Assembly: GCA_038215275.1 (NCBI GenBank)
Contig: JBBQRA010000268.1
Span: 1 to 7,458 of the forward strand
From: Ga0077553 sp038215275
GTDB lineage: Bacteria > Acidobacteriota > Terriglobia > Bryobacterales > Bryobacteraceae
Length of the DNA stretch: 7,458 nucleotides
Direction: 5' to 3'
Shown here: piece by piece, positions 1-5,974 of the stretch
How the letters are laid out: every line of letters begins with the position of its first letter
How positions within the stretch are numbered: the first letter of the stretch is position 1
The notes under the pieces: generated by a model
The model's database searches: none
Told to the model about the DNA's origin: nothing
Seen by the model: the letters and a program-made list of their open reading frames with translations, nothing else
Program-made: the position numbers and the translations under genes

Positions 1-853
1 GATGAGTGCGATGCCCGTCGGTGCCGATGAAGGCGACCTCTTTAATTGAAGGCGGGAGGGTGGAGCCGTCGAGGATTTGGCGCAAGGGGAGCCCGGACCA
101 TTCGGCGGTGCCCATGAGGTCGGACTTGATGGTGTTGGAGACGCAGCGGAGGGTGACGTAGCGCTGTTGGCGCTTGGCTTGGAGGAGTTGGAGGTAGGAG
201 AGCGAAAGGAACTCTTTGCCGTCGATGGTGAACTTAAGACGCCAAGTGTCGGGGTCGATGGTAGGGTCGACGGAATTCTTTGACATTGTGTAATGAATTC
301 CGACGGCGGTGATAGCTTTGCGGGCGAGGCGGTGGAAGTTGTCGGGGGGCGGGATGAATTTCCAGAGGTCGAAGGGTTTGGCGGCGCGGGCGGCGAGGCG
401 GGCGTCGCGGAAGTAGCCTTCGACCGCGACGGCCACCGTCGTGGAACTCATGACGGCGGAGAGGAGGCGGCGGCGGGAGGGGGAAAAGGTTTCGACCCGG
501 GGGGCGGCAAGCCAGAGGGCCGCAAGGGCGGGGAGCCAGAAGGTGGGGGCGGCGAGATCGAACAGGAGATAGTAGGCCGCGGCGACCGGGATAATTGCTG
601 TATAGCGCCAGGAGAGAGCGACGAGGGTCATGCCGAAGCCGAGGGCGAACAGGCCGCCGGTGAGAGCGAAGGGCTTGGCCCAGGCGCCCATCGTTTCAAG
701 AAGAAGAACGCTGTACGTATTCGGAGTGCGGGCCATGATCCACTCGCCGATCACTTCGGTATAGAGCGGGATGCCGAAGAGGTAAAAGCAGAGATAGTGG
801 ACCGCAAGGCCGAGGGCAGTGGCGAGCGAGCCGCGTTCAATGGCGGTTTTCAT
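1..853 (-). CDS. Membrane-anchored molybdopterin-dependent oxidoreductase, sulfite oxidase fold (C-terminus beyond left edge)
   Basis: 284 codons are visible; the gene continues past base 1. Residues 1-120 are strongly hydrophobic with about four possible membrane helices (near 11-31, 62-82, 86-100, 103-118). A second region starts with SRRRLLSAV (residues 126-134), a twin-arginine-like motif followed by a moderately hydrophobic stretch. From about residue 200 the chain resembles the Mo-cofactor domain of the sulfite oxidase/YedY family: the segment YVTLRCVSN (232-240) places Cys237 where the molybdenum-ligating cysteine lies, followed by DLMGTAEWSGLPLRQIL, a typical cofactor-pocket stretch. 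The ATG (853-851) overlaps the crtB stop (852-850) as ATGA, so translation is probably coupled. The family moves oxygen atoms or electrons on small substrates or oxidised protein residues; the substrate here cannot be told. The catalytic domain probably sits outside the cytoplasm (inference). The family call is firm, the helix count approximate. Confidence 0.85.
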   Translation of the reverse strand, partial: MKTAIERGSLATALGLAVHYLCFYLFGIPLYTEVIGEWIMARTPNTYSVLLLETMGAWAKPFALTGGLFALGFGMTLVALSWRYTAIIPVAAAYYLLFDLAAPTFWLPALAALWLAAPRVETFSPSRRRLLSAVMSSTTVAVAVEGYFRDARLAARAAKPFDLWKFIPPPDNFHRLARKAITAVGIHYTMSKNSVDPTIDPDTWRLKFTIDGKEFLSLSYLQLLQAKRQQRYVTLRCVSNTIKSDLMGTAEWSGLPLRQILDGSTLPPSIKEVAFIGTDGHRTH

Positions 854-1719
854 GATTGGAACTTTCGGCGGGCGAGGGCCCCGGCCGTTATGGCGTACTT
901 CTTCCAGGCCGGGACGACGGCGCGGCGGGCGTAGACGTTATAGTCCATTTTTTCTATGCGGCCGAGGATGTCGCGGTAGACCTTGGCGGCGATTTCGACG
1001 GCGAAGCGCCCTTCTGGTTTCAGCAGCGGGATGCCGGGGAAGGAACGTTGATAGTAGCCGCGGGCGCGATCGATTTGGAAGCGCATGAGGGAGTCGAAGG
1101 CGGGGCCGCGGCGGCGGGCGAACAGGTCGGCTTCGGTGTAGTTGTGTTGGTCGAGTTCGTCAGCGGGGAGATAGATGCGGCCGCGGTCGGCATCTTCGGC
1201 GAGGTCGCGGAGGATGTTGGTGAGCTGCATGGCGATGCCGAGGTCTTCAGCGTAGGAAAGGGCGTCGCCGCGGAAGCCGATGACGTGGCTCATCATGAGG
1301 CCGACGACGCTGGCGACGCGGTAGCAGAACAGGCGGAGTTCGGCGAAGTTGGCGTAGCGGGTTCGTTCGAGGTCCATGCGCATGCCCTCAATGAGTTCGA
1401 GGGGGTACTGCTCAGTAAAGCCGGTTTGTCGGCGGGTGTGTTCGAAGAGCATCAGAACGGGGCTGTCGACCGTATGCCCGTTCATCACCGCGAGAAGTTG
1501 TTCGCGCCAGGATTCGAGTTCGCGGCGGGCGGCGGATACATCGGGGTTCTCGTCGACGATGTCGTCCGTCGAGCGGCAGAACCAGTAGACGCCGTAGGCG
1601 GCCTCAGCCAGGTGGGGAGGGAAGAAGCGAGTGGCGAAGTAGAAGCTTTTCGAGCCGGCGGCCGTGGCCTGGGCAGCGCTGGCTTTCCACTCCGCTAGTT
1701 GTTCGGGAACCGCTCGCAT
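850..1719 (-). CDS. crtB: Phytoene synthase (squalene/phytoene synthase family)
   Basis: 289 aa, usual length for bacterial CrtB. It condenses two GGPP molecules head-to-head to phytoene, the first committed step of C40 carotenoid synthesis, at the cytoplasmic membrane face. Both aspartate-rich Mg-diphosphate motifs are visible: CRSTDDIVDE (48-57; Asp52, Asp53, Asp56) and NILRDLAEDADRGRIYLP (168-185; Asp172, Asp176), the latter close to the family signature. The substrate-pocket start GSKSFYFATRFFP (22-34) is also typical. The ATG at 1719 lies 25 nt inside the 3' end of crtI, without a strong ribosome binding site, so coupled translation is likely. It is third in a minus-strand operon after the prenyltransferase and crtI. 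A C30 (diapophytoene, CrtM-like) or squalene-forming role cannot be excluded from motifs alone, but the C20-type prenyltransferase upstream favours phytoene. Confidence 0.93.
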   Translation of the reverse strand: MRAVPEQLAEWKASAAQATAAGSKSFYFATRFFPPHLAEAAYGVYWFCRSTDDIVDENPDVSAARRELESWREQLLAVMNGHTVDSPVLMLFEHTRRQTGFTEQYPLELIEGMRMDLERTRYANFAELRLFCYRVASVVGLMMSHVIGFRGDALSYAEDLGIAMQLTNILRDLAEDADRGRIYLPADELDQHNYTEADLFARRRGPAFDSLMRFQIDRARGYYQRSFPGIPLLKPEGRFAVEIAAKVYRDILGRIEKMDYNVYARRAVVPAWKKYAITAGALARRKFQS

Positions 1720-3179
1720 ATGAGTTTTTCGGCTATGCGGGCTGAACTGAGCACGCCGGGGACGCCCGCGCCGGGATGGGTGCCGGCACCGACGAAGAAG
1801 AGGTTCTTCACGTCCTCGCTTTCATTATGCGGCCGGAACCAGGCGGACTGCGTGAAGATGGGTTCGAAGGAGAAGCCGGAGCCACGGTAAGTGTTCAGCG
1901 TGGTTTCGAAATCGAGGGGCGTAAAGCAGCGCTCGGTGACGAGGCGGGAGGAGAGGCCGGGGAGGTAGTTGTCCTCCATGTACTTCATCACGCGGTCGCG
2001 GAAGGGCTTGGCTTCCTTGGTCCAGTCGATGCCGGAGAGTTGATTGGGGACGGGGATCAGGGCGTAGAAGCAGTCGTGGCCGGGCGGGGCCATGGTGGGG
2101 TCCGTCTTCGATGGGCGGTGGAGATAGATGGAGAAGTCTTCGCCGAGCACCTTCTTATTGAAGATGTCGTCGAGGAGTTCCTGGTAGCGCCGGCCGAGGA
2201 GAATGGTGTGGTGCTCGATGTTTTCGTAGACGCCCTTCGTGCCGAAGTAGATGACGAAGAGTCCCATCGAATACTTCATGCTGTCGAGCTTCTTATTGGT
2301 CCACTTCGCGCGGGACTTTTCGGGCAGCATCTTGCGGTAGGTGTTGGCGACGTCGGCGTTCGAGATGACGGCGTCGGCGGTATGCATCTGGCCGACGTCG
2401 GTATCGATGCCGGCGGCGATGCCTCCGCGGGTGAGGATGCTGCGGACCGGAGTATTCAGATGGATCTTGCCGCCGAGTTCGCGAAAGAGTTGGCCTAGCG
2501 CGGTGACGACCGCGCCGGTGCCGCCCATGGCGTAGTGGACGCCCCACTCGCGTTCGAGATGGTGGATAAGGGCGTAAATGGAGGTCGTCTGGAAGGGGTT
2601 GCCACCGACTAAGAGGGGATGAAAGCTGAAGACTCGCTGGAGGAGCGGATCTTTTACATAGCGCTTGACGAATTGGAATACAGTCTTGTGGCTCTGCAGA
2701 CGGATGAGGTCGGGGGCGATCTTCACCATGTCCATGAAGTTGAGGAAGGGAACGTCGGAGAGCTCTACGAAGCCTTTCTGGAAGATGGCTTTGGCCTGGC
2801 GGATCATCTCCTGGTAGCCTTCGACGTCGCCGGGCGAGAAGGCCTGGATCTTGCGAATGGTTTCGGTTTCGTCGGCGTTATAGGAGAAGCTGCGGCCGTC
2901 GTGGAACTCGATGTTATAGAAAGGGTTGACGGGGACGATGTCGACGTAGTCTTTGATGTCGCGGCCGGCTCCGGAGAAGAGCTCTTCTAGCATGAACGGC
3001 GCCGTGATGACAGTGGGGCCGGCGTCGAAGGTGAAGCCGTCCTGTTCGTAGACGTAGGCGCGGCCGCCGAGCTTGTCGCGGGCTTCAAAGATTTCGACGT
3101 CGAACCCGCGGGATTGCAAGCGGACGGCTGCTCCGAGGCCGCCGAATCCGCTGCCAATGACAATTATTTTATTAGGCAA
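1695..3179 (-). CDS. crtI: Phytoene desaturase, CrtI type
   Basis: 494 aa, typical for bacterial CrtI, an FAD-dependent membrane-associated enzyme that introduces double bonds into phytoene to give neurosporene, lycopene or related polyenes. The N-terminus has the Rossmann dinucleotide fold KIIVIGSGFGGLGAAVRL (residues 4-21; GxGxxG) followed by an acidic strand end (EIFEARDKLGGRA) and the DAGPTV substrate-side segment. The C-terminus carries the bacterial desaturase signature NLFFVGAGTHPGAGVPGVL. The frame is open further upstream to 3299, but that extension overlaps the prenyltransferase. The TTG at 3179-3177 puts the start right before the Rossmann strand, 9 nt after a GGAAG sequence, and overlaps the upstream stop by 8 nt; I chose it for that reason. 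The number of desaturation steps and C30 versus C40 preference (CrtI or CrtN) cannot be read from sequence. Confidence 0.93.
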   Translation of the reverse strand: MPNKIIVIGSGFGGLGAAVRLQSRGFDVEIFEARDKLGGRAYVYEQDGFTFDAGPTVITAPFMLEELFSGAGRDIKDYVDIVPVNPFYNIEFHDGRSFSYNADETETIRKIQAFSPGDVEGYQEMIRQAKAIFQKGFVELSDVPFLNFMDMVKIAPDLIRLQSHKTVFQFVKRYVKDPLLQRVFSFHPLLVGGNPFQTTSIYALIHHLEREWGVHYAMGGTGAVVTALGQLFRELGGKIHLNTPVRSILTRGGIAAGIDTDVGQMHTADAVISNADVANTYRKMLPEKSRAKWTNKKLDSMKYSMGLFVIYFGTKGVYENIEHHTILLGRRYQELLDDIFNKKVLGEDFSIYLHRPSKTDPTMAPPGHDCFYALIPVPNQLSGIDWTKEAKPFRDRVMKYMEDNYLPGLSSRLVTERCFTPLDFETTLNTYRGSGFSFEPIFTQSAWFRPHNESEDVKNLFFVGAGTHPGAGVPGVLSSARIAEKLICERFPNN

Positions 3180-3978
3180 TCGACTTAGCTTCCAAATAAT
3201 CGAGCATGTCCTGGATCTCTGCGCCTTGGGGGCCGAAGGGGGCGAGGAGGGCGCGGGTCTGCTCAAGTTGCTGTTCGAACGCCTCGCGAGAAGTGGCATG
3301 TCCGTCGTTGAGGTCGTCCATCAACTGATACGATACGCCGAACTCGTGGCCGAATTTGGTGATTTGATGGCGGAGGGGCTCATCGAGGGGGGAGCCGAGG
3401 AGGCCGGCGCGGGCGGATAGTTTGAACAGGGGCGCCGTCTTGAGTTCGGCGAGGCGGCGGGAGGAGCAACCGGGGTCGGCTAGGTCCATGGCTTGGCCGC
3501 CGACCAGGGAGTTGCAATCGAGGACGCGGAGAAGCTTTTGCTGGAAGCAGCCAAGGCGTTCGGCTTCGGCCGGGCAGGTGACGCCTTCGGTGGCGTGCCG
3601 CGCGGCTAAGGCGACCAGGCTGAAGGCGGCGAGCAGGGCGGTGGCCTCGCCGAACTGGCGGTGGACGGTGGGCTGGCCGCGGCGCATCATTTCGTCGTCC
3701 ATACAGGGGAGGTCGTCGACGATGAGAGAGGCGCAGTGGAAGAGTTCAATGGAGACGGCTCCGCGGGTGACGAGACGGAGGTCGGCGTTAGCCAGGCGCC
3801 CGATGCGGAGGGCGAGAGCGGGGCGGAGGCGTTGGCCACCAGTGAGAACAGCAAAGCGCATCGCCTGGAACACAGGATTGGGAGCGCCGCCGGAGTGGTC
3901 ACCAAGGGCCATTTCCAGGGCGTCATCGACGAGAGTTCTGTCGGCGACGAGAGTAGGCAGTGCTGCCGAGCTCATCAT
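3172..3978 (-). CDS. crtE: Geranylgeranyl diphosphate synthase-like polyprenyl synthetase
   Basis: 268 aa trans-isoprenyl diphosphate synthase, first gene of the carotenoid operon; it should supply the allylic diphosphate used by the phytoene synthase. The first Asp-rich motif is of the long type DDLPCMD (Asp88, Asp89, Asp94) followed by RRGQPTVH. The second is DDLND (Asp221, Asp222, Asp225). GGQAMDLA (160-167) and KTAPLFKLS (180-188) are also family-typical. The residue five places before the first motif is Ala83, not the bulky aromatic of farnesyl synthases, which favours a C20 product (inference). Two oddities: the usual lysine in GGKRLRP is Gln49 (GGQRLRP), and only 43 residues follow the second motif, so the common Gly-Lys-rich loop after it is absent. 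Two ATGs are adjacent at 3978 and 3975. GGAG at 3986-3983 lies 4 nt from the first and 7 nt from the second, so the second may be used. A farnesyl synthase (ispA) role remains possible. Confidence 0.87.
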   Translation of the reverse strand: MMSSAALPTLVADRTLVDDALEMALGDHSGGAPNPVFQAMRFAVLTGGQRLRPALALRIGRLANADLRLVTRGAVSIELFHCASLIVDDLPCMDDEMMRRGQPTVHRQFGEATALLAAFSLVALAARHATEGVTCPAEAERLGCFQQKLLRVLDCNSLVGGQAMDLADPGCSSRRLAELKTAPLFKLSARAGLLGSPLDEPLRHQITKFGHEFGVSYQLMDDLNDGHATSREAFEQQLEQTRALLAPFGPQGAEIQDMLDYLEAKSIA

Positions 3979-4047
3979 AATACTCCGTGAGATGATTGGT
4001 TCACGCGATCCGTTGTACTTTTTCAGTATCGCAGGGACGAGACAAAT
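3979..4047. promoter_or_regulatory. Divergent intergenic region between the carotenoid operon and the isomerase gene
   Basis: Only 69 bp separate the two divergent starts, so both promoters must lie here or inside the genes. I see no convincing -35/-10 pair on either strand. A perfect inverted repeat, CGTGA (3986-3990), 10-nt spacer, TCACG (4001-4005), lies directly upstream of, and partly overlaps, the ribosome binding site of the prenyltransferase gene. It could be an operator, but 5-bp arms are short enough to arise by chance. Confidence 0.35.
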
Positions 4048-4905
4048 ATGCGGAAGATGACCATTAGTTTATCGCCAGGCTCGATCGGAGTGAAAGCGAC
4101 GCAGGAGCAGGCGATTGAGTTTGCTCATTATTATGGGTACGAAGCCGTGGAGCCTTATGGGGAGACGCTGGCGGGGATGGAACCGGGACGGATTAAGGAG
4201 TTGGCGGCGGGGGTGTCGGCGAAGCGGCTGCAGTGGGGGTCGGCGGGGTTGACGGTGGAGTACCGGAAGGACCAGGCGACGTTTGACACGGGGATGGCGA
4301 AGTTCCCCGCAGTGGCGAAGGCGCTCTCGGTGGCGGGGGTGAGGCGGGTTTCGACTTGGCTGATGCCGGCGAGCGATGAGCTGACGTACTTGCAAAATAT
4401 GAGGCAGCACGCGGTGCGGCTTCGGGCGATTGCCCAGGTTTGCAAAGACAACGGCCAGCGATTCGGGCTGGAATATGTGGGGCCGAAGACGCTATGGACG
4501 TCGCGGAAGTATCCGTTTATACATACGATGGCGGAGGCGAAGGACTTGATTGCGGAGATTGGGACGGGCAACGTGGGGTTTGTGCTGGATTCGTGGCACT
4601 GGCAGATGGCGGGTGAGGGGGCGGCGGACTTGAAGACGCTCCGGAATGAGGACATCGTCTCGATCGACTTGAACGATGCGCCGGCCGGGGTATCGGCGGA
4701 TCAGCAGATTGATTCGAAGCGAGAGTTGCCTTTGGCGACAGGCGTGCTAGACATGAAGACGTTTTTGAATACGCTTCATGAGCTGGGATGCGATGCGCCC
4801 GCGCGGTGTGAGCCGTTCAACGCGGCTCTACGGGCGTTACCGCCGGAGCAGGCGCTGGCGAAAGTAGCCGATGCGATGAAGCGGGCGATGGCTTTGATTG
4901 GTTGA
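4048..4905 (+). CDS. Sugar phosphate isomerase/epimerase family TIM-barrel protein
   Basis: 285 aa, the normal size for the xylose-isomerase-like/AP-endonuclease-2 TIM-barrel family that contains IolE, hydroxypyruvate isomerase and various sugar epimerases. Candidate metal ligands occur in the right order: Glu142 in FGLEYVGP, Asp181 and His184 in VLDSWHW, and Glu255 in CEPFN. The stretches YGYEAVEPYG (29-38) and IVSIDLNDAP (203-212) fit barrel strands with substrate contacts. No signal peptide is seen, so it is probably cytosolic. The ATG at 4048 has only a weak AGGGA sequence upstream; a second ATG at 4057 is possible. Codons end mainly in G (GCG, GTG, CGG, GGG), in line with the strand bias of the window. 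It is divergent from the carotenoid operon, which gives no clear functional link. The substrate is unknown. Confidence 0.82.
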   Translation: MRKMTISLSPGSIGVKATQEQAIEFAHYYGYEAVEPYGETLAGMEPGRIKELAAGVSAKRLQWGSAGLTVEYRKDQATFDTGMAKFPAVAKALSVAGVRRVSTWLMPASDELTYLQNMRQHAVRLRAIAQVCKDNGQRFGLEYVGPKTLWTSRKYPFIHTMAEAKDLIAEIGTGNVGFVLDSWHWQMAGEGAADLKTLRNEDIVSIDLNDAPAGVSADQQIDSKRELPLATGVLDMKTFLNTLHELGCDAPARCEPFNAALRALPPEQALAKVADAMKRAMALIG

Positions 4906-4950
4906 TTTCCCTTGCAACTCCAGGCGCCGTTCGCGCATCTTAATGACTGA

Positions 4951-5100
4951 ACACAAAAGGGGAGTAGATCGTCTACCCTCTGGTCTATCGTCAAGACGGC
5001 GTGAAAGCGCCCGGTAGGCTGGCACACTCGAAACGGTGTGGATCAAGACCTTTTGTGTCAGCCGTGGTTTCGGGTGATCGCCGACGGTTGACACAAAAGG
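4951..5100. repeat. Three copies of a 10-nt word (two direct, one inverted)
   Basis: ACACAAAAGG is found exactly at 4951-4960 and 5091-5100, and inverted at 5049-5058. Copies 2 and 3 agree over 12 nt (TGACACAAAAGG); copy 1 has one extra A (TGAACACAAAAGG). Copies 1 and 2 also bound a roughly 113-bp segment like short terminal inverted repeats, but no target duplication is visible. Confidence 0.8.
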
Positions 5101-5106
5101 TTTTTT
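5045..5106 (+). terminator. Terminator-like hairpin with T tract just before the htpX ribosome binding site
   Basis: Bases 5045-5065 pair without interruption with 5084-5104, giving 21 bp with two G-T wobbles (5047-5102 and 5061-5088) and an 18-nt loop. The run TTTTTT at 5101-5106 follows or forms the base of the stem, as in intrinsic terminators reading in the plus direction; the minus direction lacks a T run. It could end transcription from the isomerase gene 140 nt upstream. However, only 16 nt separate it from the htpX ATG, so any htpX mRNA starting upstream must cross it. Confidence 0.6.
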
Positions 5107-5122
5107 GTATTGTGGAGGAAGC

Positions 5123-5974
5123 ATGAACACTTTGAAGACCTATATGTTGCTGGCGGCGCTGACCGCGCTGCTGATTGGCGTAGGTGGGGCGCTGGGCGGC
5201 CGAAGCGGCCTGGTCATCGCTTTGGGAATGGCCATCGTAATGAACTTCGTGTCGTACTGGTGGTCGGACAAGATCATCCTGAAAATGCATCACGCGGAGG
5301 AGATTCAGCCGGGCGATGGACGCGAGTTGTATTCGATGACTCACGCTCTGGCGCAAAAGGCGGGGATTCCGATGCCGAAGCTGTACTTGATCCCGGACCA
5401 GTCGCCGAATGCGTTTGCGACGGGGCGGAACCCGAGCAAAGGAGCGGTGGCAGTGACGGAAGGGCTGCTGCGGGCGTTGAACCGGGAGGAGATCGCCGGT
5501 GTCATTGCGCATGAGCTGGCGCATATTGCGCACCGGGACACGTTGATCATGACCGTGACGGCTACGATCGCGGGCGCGATTAGCTCGCTAGGGCAGATGG
5601 CAATGTGGGCGTCGATGTTCGGCGGCGGCCGGCATGACGACGAGGAAGGCAGCAGCCCGATAGGCGGCTTGGTGGCGATGATTGTGGCGCCCATTGCCGC
5701 GGCGATGATCCAAATGGCGATTTCGCGGTCGCGGGAGTTTTTGGCGGACCGGGACGCGGCGGTCTATACGGGTCAACCGGTGGCTTTGGCGAATGCGCTG
5801 CTGAAGATTGAGGGCTGGTCCCAGCGAGTGCCCGCGACGGAGGGATCTCCGGCGATGGCGCACATGTACATCTCGAACCCGTTTAGCGGGGGCGGACTCG
5901 CGAAGCTGTTTTCGACGCATCCGCCAACAGCCGAGCGGGTGGCGGCGTTGGAAGCGATAGCGCGCGGCCGCTAA
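5123..5974 (+). CDS. htpX: Membrane zinc metalloprotease HtpX (M48 family)
   Basis: 283 aa, close to the family's usual 285-295. HtpX is an inner-membrane protease with a cytoplasmic active site that degrades damaged membrane proteins under heat or envelope stress. The zinc motif HELAH is at 130-134 in VIAHELAHIAHRDT, and the third ligand is Glu205 in SRSREFLADRDA, both typical. Four membrane segments fit the known topology: about 8-25, 29-46, 141-165 and 180-200. The start ATG at 5123 is preceded by GGAGG (5114-5118), a good ribosome binding site; an in-frame TTG at 5105 lies inside the T tract and is unlikely. The substrate-side stretch PNAFATGRNPSKGAVAVTEGLL (95-116) is conserved in the family. 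Upstream is a hairpin-rich leader that may regulate it. The TAA stop overlaps the stop of the convergent sigma factor gene. No partner gene is adjacent. Confidence 0.95.
   Translation: MNTLKTYMLLAALTALLIGVGGALGGRSGLVIALGMAIVMNFVSYWWSDKIILKMHHAEEIQPGDGRELYSMTHALAQKAGIPMPKLYLIPDQSPNAFATGRNPSKGAVAVTEGLLRALNREEIAGVIAHELAHIAHRDTLIMTVTATIAGAISSLGQMAMWASMFGGGRHDDEEGSSPIGGLVAMIVAPIAAAMIQMAISRSREFLADRDAAVYTGQPVALANALLKIEGWSQRVPATEGSPAMAHMYISNPFSGGGLAKLFSTHPPTAERVAALEAIARGR

Larger units (their letters stand above)
4948..5106 (+). promoter_or_regulatory. Candidate structured leader/attenuator upstream of htpX
   Basis: The word ACACAAAAGG occurs at 4951-4960 and 5091-5100, and its complement CCTTTTGTGT at 5049-5058. 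Copy 2 can pair with copy 1 (about 13 bp from 4947-4960 with 5049-5061, one bulged A) or with copy 3 (the 21-bp stem described separately), but not both. Between copies 1 and 2 are three small hairpins: GTAGA/TCTAC (4964-4968 with 4972-4976), GGCG/CGCC (4998-5001 with 5008-5011) and CACAC/GTGTG (5023-5027 with 5036-5040). GGTCT (4982-4986) could also pair with AGACC (5046-5050). This is the antiterminator/terminator layout of an attenuator or riboswitch leader. I do not recognise a known riboswitch class. The function is inferred only from base pairing by eye. Confidence 0.5.

Noticed and set aside
293..934. Plus-strand open frame over the Mo oxidoreductase
   Set aside because: Gly/Glu-rich product without domain features; the minus-strand reading has membrane helices and the Mo-ligand cysteine motif.
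856..1698. Long plus-strand open frame antisense to crtB (280 codons)
   Set aside because: It is antisense to a well-supported phytoene synthase; the G-rich strand bias removes stop codons in this frame. Its product is a low-complexity Gly/Ala/Glu/Val-rich chain without any motif.
1776..2498. Plus-strand open frame antisense to crtI
   Set aside because: Same composition effect; the minus strand has a full CrtI with N- and C-terminal signatures.
3422..4060. Plus-strand open frame antisense to the prenyltransferase
   Set aside because: Arg/Ser/Ala-rich product typical of a shadow frame; the opposite strand has both Asp-rich prenyltransferase motifs.
5088..5113. TTGACA at 5088-5093 as a -35 box for htpX
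   Set aside because: No -10 hexamer at 16-18 bp; TATTGT at 5108 is only 14 bp away and would place the transcription start in the ribosome binding site. The TTGACA is part of the hairpin arm.
4906..5122. tRNA gene or known riboswitch in the htpX leader
   Set aside because: No cloverleaf with TΨC-like sequence and no core motif of a class that I recognise.
4991..5533. Minus-strand open frame across the leader and htpX
   Set aside because: Arg/His/Gln-rich product without motifs, overlapping HtpX and the hairpin region.
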